Below, one piece after another: positions 54,937-64,000 of a stretch of 64,000 nucleotides of DNA. Every line of letters starts with the position of its first letter. Position 1 is the first letter of the stretch. This DNA comes from Anniella stebbinsi. Its lineage: Eukaryota > Chordata > Lepidosauria > Squamata > Anniellidae. Location: contig JARDYH010000005.1 in the NCBI GenBank assembly GCA_029215795.1, positions 42,724,001 to 42,788,000 on the forward strand, read 5' to 3'. The translations under genes were made by a program, and so were the position numbers. The notes under the pieces are model-generated. The model saw nothing but the letters and a program-made list of their open reading frames with translations, was not told the DNA's origin and did no database searches.

Positions 54937-55127
54937 GGCCTGTTACGGACAACATGCTAATCAACGGGGGGGGGGGGGGGAACAATCGTCCATTGTGTTG
55001 CTCATTGGCAGCATTCAGACAACATTTTAGGTAACAGAGGCAGCATTCAGATGACATGATAATCAACACAACTGACGATTGTTTCCCCCCACCCCTCCAT
55101 TGATTAGCGTGTCATCCGAAACAGGCC
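54937..55127. mobile_element. TIR element ('GGCCTGTTACGGACAACA' family)
   Basis: The ends GGCCTGTTACGGACAACATG and TGTCATCCGAAACAGGCC are inverted repeats, continued by CTAATCAACGG and CCATTGATTAG. Inside are AACAATCGTC and GACGATTGTT facing each other and two extra end-like motifs, CAGCATTCAGACAACAT and CAGCATTCAGATGACAT. A 15-base G run lies at 54966-54980. Related to 63709-63927. Confidence 0.8.
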
Positions 55128-56242
55128 ACTCTGTTAGCTCCACCCCCAATCTCTCCCTACAGGTCACTGAACCTGGAGATAAAGGGTTAATGCGTACCTG
55201 AACAAGGTGGGAGGGGATTCCTGGGATGTTTTTGCTCTGCCCTTTCCTGTTTCCTCTCTCTACTTGCTTCTTCTTGTTCCCCCTCATGAACGGGTGAGGG
55301 GATGGATGATGTGAGCCATCCTACCCAATGATAGAAAGTTACCTGTTCCTAAAGTACAGTTTCTTTTAAATCACCACTAGACTGCTTTTTTTCATCAAGA
55401 CACATAACTACTCACAGGCAGCGCTTGCCCAACGTTCATGCAAACACCAGCCAAATTGCACACACGGGCGACAGAGCCCCATGCACGGCTGCCCCACCCC
55501 AAATTGCTCCCTCTCCATATGGTCTGTGCGGCATCAGCAAGCCCTCCCCATGTCCCAGACGCTCCCCACCCCACCCCAAGTGGCCCATCCCAGACACCCA
55601 GGAACGATGGCAATGTCAACTATCTTTATTCTGGAAGTATCATAGAAATGGTTACATGAAGGGTACTTGGGCTTTGCAAAGCGTTGGTCACTACATTGGT
55701 CACATTAAGAAACTGCACTGTAACTGCGGAGAAAAATTTAAAATCGCGATAAATCAACACCTCGAGAATGCGCCTTATCGGAGACTTTAAATCGGCTGTA
55801 CGTCTGATTTGTACCCCACTCATCTGTCCGAAATGCTGCCAGTGCACATTCAATGTGCCATCTAGAGTCACCCCCAGATGCATTTCTTTATACTGTGAGC
55901 TTGTGGTCAAGGAGCTGTGTATTTCAACCGATCTACAGCTCTTAGTATATTTTAGGTGTTAGAAGTAATATGATTATGACAATGAGATGCATAACTTTTC
56001 TCATCCCCCATCCCCCCCAATTTCTGTCCACCCACAAGCTGTGTAGGCAGCAAAACCTTTCCTGGCTCCACAGAATGCCTCCCCCTCTCTCCCTTGAAAA
56101 GGTGGGGGTCTTCTATGGTTAAATTGGGAGCTGTTTTGTCTAAACCCAAATATTGCATAAAGTTCACACTCCGAAATCACTGGGACAATGAATGGTGCAC
56201 TATCGCACCCTAAAAGCACAATCCCAAGTATGTACAGGCAGA
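55128..56242. other. Non-coding stretch
   Basis: C-rich text near 55480-55590 gives proline-rich frames. The interval 55640-55930 is non-repetitive and contains several CpG sites; it may be a conserved non-coding element. No gene is recognised. Confidence 0.35.
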
Positions 56243-56311
56243 AAAAAAAGTCCTACAACTCTCAGCATTGCTGGCTGAGGAATACTGACAGTTGTAGGAC
56301 TTTTTCTTTCT
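56243..56311. repeat. Near-perfect hairpin ('GTCCTACAACT')
   Basis: The arms AAAAAAAGTCCTACAACT and AGTTGTAGGACTTTTT flank a loop of about 35 bases (CAGCATTGCTGGCTG at its core). It is probably a small member of the 'GGGAGTTGTAG' foldback family, also seen as fragments near 56757 and 57980-58025. Confidence 0.75.
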
Positions 56312-57003
56312 TTCTTTCTGTCAAAACATGCATTGGATTGCAGCCTAAGTTATTTTCACCCTGGACAGTGGCTGTTCAGATCCACTCACATCTCTGTAAC
56401 AATTTCCTTTATTTCTGGCATTGAACGTCCAGAACCTCATCTCTCCCAGAACAATACTGGACATTCGGCAGGATGAATCAATAACATTCATTATGCTGCA
56501 AAAGAAGGCTCCCATTCAACTGGATCACTTCCTGTAGAGCCATCCTGACATGGGTGCCATTTGAGGTTGGGTGTATGTGAAAGGGGTGGAAAAGCATCAT
56601 GGTAAAGGCTTCTTTTTGACATATTTAAGACTAGCTGATTTACTCACCCTTGCTCGGCTCCCCTAAGATATATGTCTGCAAGGTAATCATCTTAAAGTAA
56701 TAGGAGGTGCTAGGTCTGTGAGGTAACTTTTAAACAAATTAAATTGCCCAAGGCATGCTGGGAGTTGTAGACATAAACTGAGGTTAGAATGGAATGGTGG
56801 GTGGGGTTAGTGGCAGTTGGAGAAAGTCAGGTAGAAGGAGAACAGAGACAGTGAGAGGTCAGGAAAGTGGGAGCTGTGTTAGGATTGAGATAGTGACCTG
56901 GTTTCCTAGCCTATACTTTGTTTAAAATCAGCCACTCTACATGCCAGTACTACACCTTCCAGTGATAGCCAAAGTGTAGCCATTTTTGCTTACAAGTACA
57001 GAA
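56312..57003. other. Non-coding stretch
   Basis: A foldback-family fragment GGCATGCTGGGAGTTGTAG lies near 56752-56770. Nothing else is recognised. Confidence 0.4.
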
Positions 57004-57446
57004 TGCTGGGAATGCTTGCTCAAGGCTGAAGGAAAATTCAAAGTGCGTATGCGGAAGGCCTTGCCACAAGCCTGGTTTCATCTGGTTCCTAATGCAAGGC
57101 CATCAGCGCACCTTATCAGAAGCTACAGAATTTACCCCAGTAACAACTGAAACATGCGCAGTGGCTTTCAACAGTGTGTCAACGGGCAGTGACTCTCTCA
57201 TTGGAATGCATTGGGGTTTGCTTGCGCTTGCGCTGTATAAAGTAGTGACGTAGATCTTATGCTGTATAGTATAAAAGGGGGGGCTTGCGTGCCCCTAGGT
57301 GTGACTCTGGTGAGCTGGCAGCTTGCTAGAGTGCACCCGCTCAGCTGAACATAATAAAAGTGTGTTGGATCAGATCTTTGGAGTCTGTGCTTCTTAGTGG
57401 GAATTGGCATATCTCCTAGGAAAAGAGCCTGTTACTTTTGGCAACA
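57004..57446 (+). mobile_element. Candidate solo LTR 1
   Basis: A TATA box (TATAAAAG, 57270-57277) is followed about 80 bases later by a polyadenylation signal (AATAAAA, 57353-57359), and then by text resembling an R/U5 end (GATCTTTGGAGTCTGTGC). This promoter plus poly(A)-signal order is typical of retroviral or retrotransposon LTRs. The start (TGCTGGG) and end (GGCAACA) are guesses based on TG...CA ends. No primer-binding site, gag/pol or second LTR is visible. Confidence 0.5.
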
Positions 57447-58620
57447 CCAGCATGCCTTTGGCAGCCTGCAGGTGTCCGCGTTCTCTGAGAGGAGCTTCCC
57501 TTCTCTCATTGCCGATGCTGCTCCTTGATAGAGCATCGAAGTGTAACATCGCCAAGGAGGAGAGGTGACTGTCAGTGGATATGCCCACTTCTGGCTAAAC
57601 CCTGCCGGGACTGTGTCATCCTGTGCTTCTCACCCACCAAGTGCTCTATCTCCCCTTCATCAGGCTTGTTTATGGGCATGTGCAGAGTGCCTTCCTTTCC
57701 TCCCTCCTAAGAGAGAAGGCCATGCATGCACTTTCCCCAGATTCCGAGAAAACAGCGATATCAGAACATGGTGCCCTTGAGCATGTTTGGCCCCTCAAAA
57801 ACCATGCAGAGGGTGGGAGGAGGCACCACAAATGGATGCAGCCCATTTATGTGGGTTGTTTCCTTTTACATGGAATTGGGTTGACTGCTAGAGACTAACA
57901 ATAGGAGTCAGGGTTGTGAAAGACACACAGCGGCATACACTCACAATGGCCATCAAAGGCCAGTAAGTCTGGCCTCCCACCCATGGCATGCTGGGAGTTC
58001 CACCCAAGGCATGCTGGGAGTTGTAGGCATAAGCCTTGGTTTTTATTCTTTAAAAATACTTAAAACCCAAAATTCTGTGTTTTTAGATCTTTCTGATACA
58101 TTGTACAGCCAGACCTATCAGCATGCCAAATTCCAAGTTTCTAACTCACCTGGAAGTGGGTAAACATTTCCAGATGTTCATCGCACACACATACTTTCCT
58201 CTTTATAGGTAGTAGAGATGCTTTCTTTTTTTAACAGTGTACTTCTAAGAGCATTTTGTTGTAGTTCTTTCCTTCTGGTTCATTATACTAGGGATACCCA
58301 GGGATGAACAAATCTTTCTATTTATGGTCTGTGTCACTTTCCAATGCTTATAAATATGTATAAATCTGTTCCATTTCAACATTAATCAACATTTTAAAAA
58401 CATCAAAATAGTATTTAAATGTAGATCTCCCCCTGCCTATATATATATATATATATATATGTTATACATAAACTGCCAACTGTGTCACAGCATTCAGAGA
58501 AGTGTGAAATCCCAGCAGTTAGCTAAGTTTTGATCCTCCCATTAGTCCAAAGGCTGCAGATCTGGTTATTTCATATAACAATTTGCAAAGATCGCATTCC
58601 TCAAGCATTCCTAGGAATAT
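57447..58620. other. Non-coding stretch
   Basis: A doubled GGCATGCTGGGAGTT unit (57985-58023) belongs to the foldback family. A (TA)n run lies at 58439-58460. The 57450-57850 part reads like an unidentified repeat, but no second copy occurs here. Confidence 0.4.
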
Positions 58621-59030
58621 TGTGGCGATACCCCCACATTTCTGTTCCCTTGGGTATGTCTGAATGAGTATGTTTAGAGAGCTCGGAATGTTAGACTGAG
58701 TGGGTGTGGCTAGTGATGCTAGATAAGGGAGTGGGGGGAGTTTGTCAGCTGTTAGCAGGTAGTCAGTGGGTTGGGAGTCTGTCAGTGAGTGGTTGTTAGT
58801 TGGGGTTTGTAGGTGGCTGAGTGTGAGAAAGAAATAGATATAAGATTGTAGAGATTTAGGATTATTAGTATTAAAATTGTTATTACTAGTATTATTAAGA
58901 ATAGGAAGGATTTAAATTGAATTTGAAGAAACTAAGAACTGTAAACGACAATAAACATTATCTTTATTTTGCTACCATAAACTACGTGTCAGCTTGGCTT
59001 TGTCACCTGCTCTATTGGTTCCTAAATACA
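58621..59030 (+). mobile_element. Candidate solo LTR 2
   Basis: It begins TGTGGCGATACC, has a TATA-like AGATATAAG near 58837-58845, a GT-rich then A-rich middle, a poly(A) signal (AATAAAC, 58950-58956) followed by a T-rich patch, and ends near CCTAAATACA. The layout fits a small LTR of about 0.4 kb. No convincing target duplication was found, and no internal retroelement sequence is next to it. Confidence 0.4.
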
Positions 59031-59874
59031 CAAATTATATCAAACCTCTAGCCCAGTATATTCACAGCAGAACCTATTCCCCAAGTCTTTGCCTTGTTCC
59101 CTCACAGAGAGGGGAAAGGTAGTGTTATTCTGCTCTTCCCTCAGGCTTATTCAAGTGGTGGCACTTGGTTTGAGAAGGGGTGCTCACAACCGGGCCTAGT
59201 ATATAGGTGGTGTGGTAGCACAAATATTCTGTAGAATATTCAAATGTGGTGTGAAATATGGGAGGTGTGTTGCCCCCAAGCTAAAAAGATAGTGATTGAT
59301 AGTTCAATTACCACATGACATGACAGGAAGGTCCATGGTCCCAAAGGCAAAAAAAACCAAAAAACCCTGAAGTACTACTGTATTAAAATAAGCAGACTGA
59401 AGAGGGGGTTACACACACAGCACTGGAAAATAAAGCCAAATGCCACAACCAGCAACTAATGGCTGCCAAAAATCTGCCAGGTAAAAGTCGAGTAAAAACA
59501 TTGTTATCTGACAAGAATGATCGTAACTAAGCTCTTTCTGCACTGACTGAGTTTGTGGCAGAAGCATCAAGGCCAATAAGGCCAAACCTGCCCTTTGGTC
59601 CCGGAAGAGTTCTTATCAAAAAGATTACAGAGTCAGAATCTGGACAGAAAGCATGTTGACCCAAGACATCAGTCTCTTTTGAAGGCAGAAGAATTATTGT
59701 GTGACTTTTTTATTATTCATACATACTTGACTTCCTTGTCTGTGCTTTTGTCATGAACAGTGGTTGTTTTATAAAGCTACCCAAGTACCTGACACCCTAT
59801 TAATCTTTGGACACATTTCTCTGTGATGAAGTGGACTTGCATTTTTAAATTATATCTCTTAGCCACCTTTCTCC
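59031..59874. other. Non-coding stretch
   Basis: Nothing recognised. Confidence 0.35.
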
Positions 59875-59882
59875 AATGTATA

Positions 59883-60090
59883 TAGGGAAACCATATGAAA
59901 AGGAAGGCAGAGCTCCTGTATCTTTAACAGTTGCAGAGAAAAGGTCATTTCAGCCCTGCTCTCTTTTGTATCTGGTCGCTCTAGTATAGTTTCTGCAGCT
60001 TTAACTATTGTGATGAAGGGGGAATTTCACCAGGTGCTGCATGCATACAAATGACACCTGCTGAACTTCCCTTTTCATATGGTCACCCTA
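59883..60090. mobile_element. Four-arm hAT-like MITE, copy 5, internally deleted
   Basis: The ends TAGGGAAACCATATGAAAAG and CTTTTCATATGGTCACCCTA are inverted repeats. It lacks about 110 bp compared with the 320-bp copies, mainly from the first half. The flanks are an exact 8-bp duplication, AATGTATA (59875-59882 and 60091-60098). Confidence 0.9.
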
Positions 60091-60184
60091 AATGTATAGC
60101 CCCAAGGTGAGTAACAGAACAATAATAATATTGATAAACAGTTGTTTAGCAACCACAGAAAAGACCCTGTGTCTCAGAGCCACA

Positions 60185-60285
60185 AAGGATGCAATCCTAT
60201 ATCCACTTGAATGGTAGTAAGCCCATTGAACTCAAAGGGATTTTCTTCTGAGTGGACATTTATAGAACTGTGCTGTAAATTAGCT
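60185..60285. repeat. Old interspersed repeat, 'AACTCAATG' family, copy 5
   Basis: GGATGCAATCCTATATCCAC, AGTAAGCCCATTGAACTCAA, TTCTTCTGAGTGGACAT and AGAACTGTGCTG are in order, making this the most complete copy. Confidence 0.7.
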
Positions 60286-60644
60286 TCCAAACACAATGGA
60301 ATGCTGAGTAGAACTTCTCCAGAACATCTAACACTGTGGGGAGGATCATATGGGGTAGACATTCCCACAAGTAGTAGCCTGCTCTTTGAATTATTATTGT
60401 TATTCTTAATATTATAAATTTGCTTGTGACATTTTAACCATATTTTCTGGCAAAGTAACACTCAAAGTAAGGATTACGAGAAGTTTGTTTCTGTCTAAGA
60501 TCAGAACTTGCCCTATTTGCATTTTGTCACCAAAGCTTGCATATTCCTAAGCTTGTGATGATCGTTTGCAAAATACGTACTCTAGGAAAATGTACATTTT
60601 CATGCTTAATCAATGGGCAGAAAGTATCTATTTGGGTGAACAGC
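60286..60644. other. Non-coding stretch
   Basis: CTTAATCAATGGGCAGAAAG near 60605 may be a fragment of the 3046/10514 hAT-like family. Confidence 0.35.
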
Positions 60645-61022
60645 TAGGGTGACCAACTGCCAGGATTTCCCCAGATTTGTTCAGGTTTTTGTTTTAACTT
60701 GGGTGTCGGGGGATTTTCTGTAATTTTCTATAATGTCCTGGAATTACATGCTTTCCCCCTTAAGGCCACCATCCCCCCACCACCACTGCTCCAGTTGTGG
60801 CCTTAAAGGGAAAAGTGTGTCATTGCCAGACATTAAGGAAAAGGCCCCAATTGGATCAGTGGGGTGGGTGGGAATGACACGCTTTTCCCTCCTTCGCTCC
60901 AACCGGGGCCTTGATTGGAATGAAGGAGTGGAAAGAGCACTTTCCGGGGCCTCTGGAAAGTGTGTCATTCTCCCCTGCCACTGTGTGTCCTCTTTTTTGG
61001 TTTCCCAAATATGGTCACCCTA
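60645..61022. mobile_element. hAT-like non-autonomous element, 0.38 kb
   Basis: The ends TAGGGTGACCAACTG and AAATATGGTCACCCTA are inverted repeats sharing the TAGGGTGACC terminus of the MITE family but with an unrelated interior. A GGCCTT...AAGGCC palindrome and repeated GTGTCATT blocks lie inside. The flanks GTGAACAG and GTGCACAC match at 6 of 8 bases with a one-base offset. Confidence 0.75.
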
Positions 61023-61292
61023 GTGCACACCTTAAAAAAATGTGCCTCCAAATCATACTTTCTCCATTTGAACATGGGTGGGAGTTCTCATTTGGGAATG
61101 AAGCTCAAACTGGATTTTGTGAAAGCAACTGAATGGTCCAAAGTGTACCTTTTCATGCCTTTGCAATCTAATACTTTATGTACTATTTATTTTTAATCAT
61201 TTTAATAGCCAAGTGCATGGCAGTGAGCTTGAGACATCCCACATGGTGACTCTAAGCATCTGCAGGTTCAGGCCACCTGATGAACCAAACAC

Positions 61293-61611
61293 TAAGGTGA
61301 CCAGAAAAAATCCAGGTCAGGGTTCATGTAACTTTAACAGTTGTAGAGAAAAGGGAATTTCAGCCAGTGTCATTTGTATGCAATTAGTTCCTGGTGAAAT
61401 TCCCTCTTCATCACAATAGTTAAAGTTGCAGAGCCCTGCCTTCTTTTGTATATGGTCACTCTAGTATAGTGCCTGCAACTTTAACTGCTGTGATGAAGAG
61501 GGAATTTCACCAGGAACTAATTGCATACAAATGACTCTGGCTGAAATTCCCTTTTCTCTACAACTGTTAAAGTTACATGAGCCCTGACCTGGATTTTATC
61601 TGGTCACCCTA
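61293..61611. mobile_element. Four-arm hAT-like MITE, copy 6
   Basis: The ends TAAGGTGACCAGAAAAAATC and GATTTTATCTGGTCACCCTA are inverted repeats. The internal motif GGTCACTCTAGTATAG is at the centre. The flanks are an exact 8-bp duplication, CCAAACAC (61285-61292 and 61612-61619). Confidence 0.95.
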
Positions 61612-61619
61612 CCAAACAC

Positions 61620-63266
61620 GCCAGGATCCAGCCACTGCACAAAAATCTACTTTGCACCTAGAGGATGCTACGATATGCAGTATTTTTAAGCAGCCATATG
61701 AGTATAGTTGTTTGAATTCAGCCATGATTTTATTGGTCACATAACTACCTTTGCTAGGTCTCCACCTTCAACTGCTACCAAACACTGCATGAGTCTCATC
61801 ATTACTTTTTTGCCAGCTTCCAAGTGAGTCACCCTAGGAGTCCCAAACAACAGGGCTAACACAGCCCATGCTATTGTATTCAAATAAAGGGTTTTTTTTC
61901 ATTTAAAATTGTCCACTCTTCAGTTTTGGAACCTCCCAGCCCTACTAAATTCAATGAGCCAAAAAAGAGTCTCTAGTCAGAACTTATCTCCTCCAGAAAT
62001 AAAACATACAGTAGGAGAAGTAACAAATTGCTTGGCACCTCATTAGCAATTTTAAGCAGACTCCATTTTCACCCTGGGGTCTCATTGGAATGATTTGTTA
62101 GGCCGGCCTCTCCCCCTTCCCTCTTAATTGAAGGGAGTTGGAGGCAACGCAAGAACAACAGTGATTATTTGTGTCCTTCTGGGACTCCTGTCTTGCTGTC
62201 TACTGCTAAAGTGCCCCTCTACCTGATGTTGTTTCTGGAACCTGAATCCAGCTCCATGTAGCTTCTGTGTGTGGGTCCAATTGTTGAGACAACATAGCCA
62301 GTCTAATAAAAGATGACCAGCATTCTCCTGTGTCTAACATATTGGGCAAAATAAGTCCTCCATATAATGGTCCAGCCATGTGTATGGATGCCAGAGAGCT
62401 GTTACTTTGACAGACAGTTCCCCGCAGTGTAATTAACTGTTATGCTAAGTACACTACAGCGTAAGGCCCCAATCAGATTAGGACCCTTGATATAGTCAAA
62501 TTACCTGAGTGTTTCCCATTGAGGGTAGCATGCCCAGCTTGCTCACCACACTACTAGCTCCTTCAAAATCCCATCCGGCTCCGTACAAAGTGCCTGCTGA
62601 TTCATCACAAGAAAGTGACCACATTTCCAGCAGTAGTAAAATTGAAAATGTTGGTGGCTCAGTATGCATAAGAAGTAGGACACCTTCTGATGTTGCAGCA
62701 GGATGTGAGATGAACAAGATTACTTAGGAGTTTGGTATTCTTAATAGAAGTTCCTTCCCAACAGGCAGTATTGTTAGCCTCAAACATTTTAAAATCATGT
62801 GATTTGGATGCAAGATCTTGAGATTTTAAAAAACACCACAGGATTCCTATATGGAATTTATTTGCAAGTAGTGCAGTTTATAGAATCTTCTTTTTAATCT
62901 TAGACCAAAAACTGTCCCCACAACATTTGGCCATCACCGCTTAAAAATGACTTTTACGAGCTATTGGTTGAGATTCAAATCCACTAAATGCAATAAAGCA
63001 GCTGTAGTCCGTGCTTAATTTATAAAATATGAGATGGGAGAATCCAAGTCTGCCTGGAAGCTGCATTCTATGAGCGAGAGACATTTTCCCCATTCCTGGT
63101 CTGGTTATGGATGTTGATCTGTTGGTTCAGTTTGTAGCCTGCTCCCATCCCAATATTATTATTATTGCTGCTGCTGCTGCCCCTGTTGAATACAATGTAA
63201 AACAGGGAGGATGGGACCCTTCCAGTCTAAATACAACAGATCCAATGAGCTGATTCACACTTTTTT
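61620..63266. other. Repeat-poor non-coding stretch
   Basis: No transposon or gene is recognised. Confidence 0.4.
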
Positions 63267-63345
63267 CTAAATCAGCCCTCCCCAAATTGGTGTACACCCA
63301 ATGTGTTAGACTACAAGTGTCATCATCCCCAGCTAGCATGGAACA
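63267..63345. repeat. Half copy of the palindromic 'AACTCCCA' family
   Basis: GCCCTCCCCAAATTGGTGTA, ATGTGTTAGACTACAAGTGT and CATCATCCCCAGCTAGCATG follow one arm and the centre of the palindrome at 54448-54575. The second arm is missing. Confidence 0.6.
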
Positions 63346-63708
63346 TTTCAAACATTCAACATAGTGACTGTGACACCTTATCCTAACCCCTTGCTGCTGT
63401 CCTGCCTTTACTATTAGGCCCCACAGCTCCACAGCCCAGCAACCTGGCCTCAGACAAGCATCTATGTTCCCGCTGCCACCAGTACCTTCCTCAGGTACAC
63501 TTCAATGACCACACCAGTTGAATAAAAATAACAAGTTTCAATGTCAGTGTTTTGCGTGCACAGTAAGCTTATTGGTTTCTTTAGTTCATTTGTGTAGCAG
63601 TTTCAAGTATAATGCTTGTATGTTTCAAACTGTTCCTAAAGCTAAACTGTTTCTTCTCACAATATCAAATCAATCAATCAAACACCTCATCAGATTCTGG
63701 CTGAATTC

Positions 63709-63927
63709 GGATGACACAATACGCAACTGGGGGTGGGGGAAAACAATCGTCAGTTGTATTGACTATCGTGTCGTCCAAATGCTGCCATAGTCAACTCAGC
63801 ACTGATCCTAATCCACACCACAGTTGATTATTTATTACCATGTTGTGTGGGGAGTACCCCCTAGATGAACAACTGTAAAGTTGATTATTACCCCACCATT
63901 GACTATCGTGTTGTCCGAATTCAGCCT
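63709..63927. mobile_element. TIR element ('GGCTGAATTCGGATGACAC' family)
   Basis: The ends GGCTGAATTCGGATGACACA and GTGTTGTCCGAATTCAGCCT are inverted repeats. An additional internal end-like block (TATCGTGTCGTCCAAATGCT) lies at 63764-63783, so the element looks like two fused foldback units. It shares the AACAATCGTC block with 54937-55127. A (CT)n run follows at 63928-63948. Confidence 0.85.
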
Positions 63928-64000
63928 CTCTCTCTCTCTCTCTCTCTTTCAATCAACCCAAAACAACCCTGTCAGCTCTCCCTCTGTCTGACTCTCTGTC

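Noticed and set aside
57450..57900. Exon-like overlapping frames after candidate LTR 1
   Set aside because: Three frames overlap with no single one favoured, and no domain or splice pattern is recognisable.

Overview
The window looks like intergenic DNA from a vertebrate, most likely a squamate reptile (a lizard or snake). I base this on many short L2-type LINE 3' ends with (TAAA)n-, (ATT)n- or (ACAT)n-like tails, a tRNA-derived SINE, an L1-type LINE, and many small non-autonomous hAT-like DNA transposons. I know this mixture, and several of the repeat consensuses, from squamate genomes. That recognition is from memory and was not checked against a database. I found no complete host protein-coding gene, rRNA, tRNA or CRISPR array. 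Almost all open frames are chance frames or lie inside repeats.

Layout. 1-11 kb: sparse old repeats, including a 0.42-kb DNA-element family (512, 6741), a hAT-like pair (3046, 10514), an L2 end (7915), foldbacks and a tRNA-derived SINE. 13-18 kb: an L2 LINE split by a 1.4-kb hAT-like element with an exact 8-bp target duplication. 18.5-24.8 kb: a TIR element carrying a retroelement fragment, a 1.9-kb hAT-like element (A) holding its own nested foldback, and two further foldbacks. 26.8-28.5 kb: a GC-rich hAT-like element and the first of six copies of a four-armed MITE. 31-33 kb: an L1 ORF2 relic interrupted inside its CCHC motif by a GC-rich palindromic hAT-like element. 36-41.6 kb: a long inverted repeat around an L2 end, a MITE nested in another L2, and layered old repeats. 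44.9-46.6 kb: a second copy (B) of the 20-kb element. 47.1-48.0 kb: the best preserved L2, with a 223-codon open frame. 49.2-54.2 kb: a truncated GC-rich hAT-like element, two MITEs and the longest L2 RT relic. 57-59 kb: two candidate solo LTRs. 59.9-63.9 kb: more MITEs.

No genes act together here. The structure is a record of nested transposition. Exact or near-exact 8-bp duplications at eight or more elements with TAGGG...CCCTA ends tie the apparently different families to the hAT superfamily and give relative ages: L1 or L2 first, hAT-like elements later, small foldbacks last. The least explained items are the palindrome-array elements at 31452-32535 and 49166-49866, the composite four-arm MITE, the 185-bp inverted repeat at 36.8/38.5 kb, and a short ancient-looking duplicated sequence at 18.28/23.93 kb.
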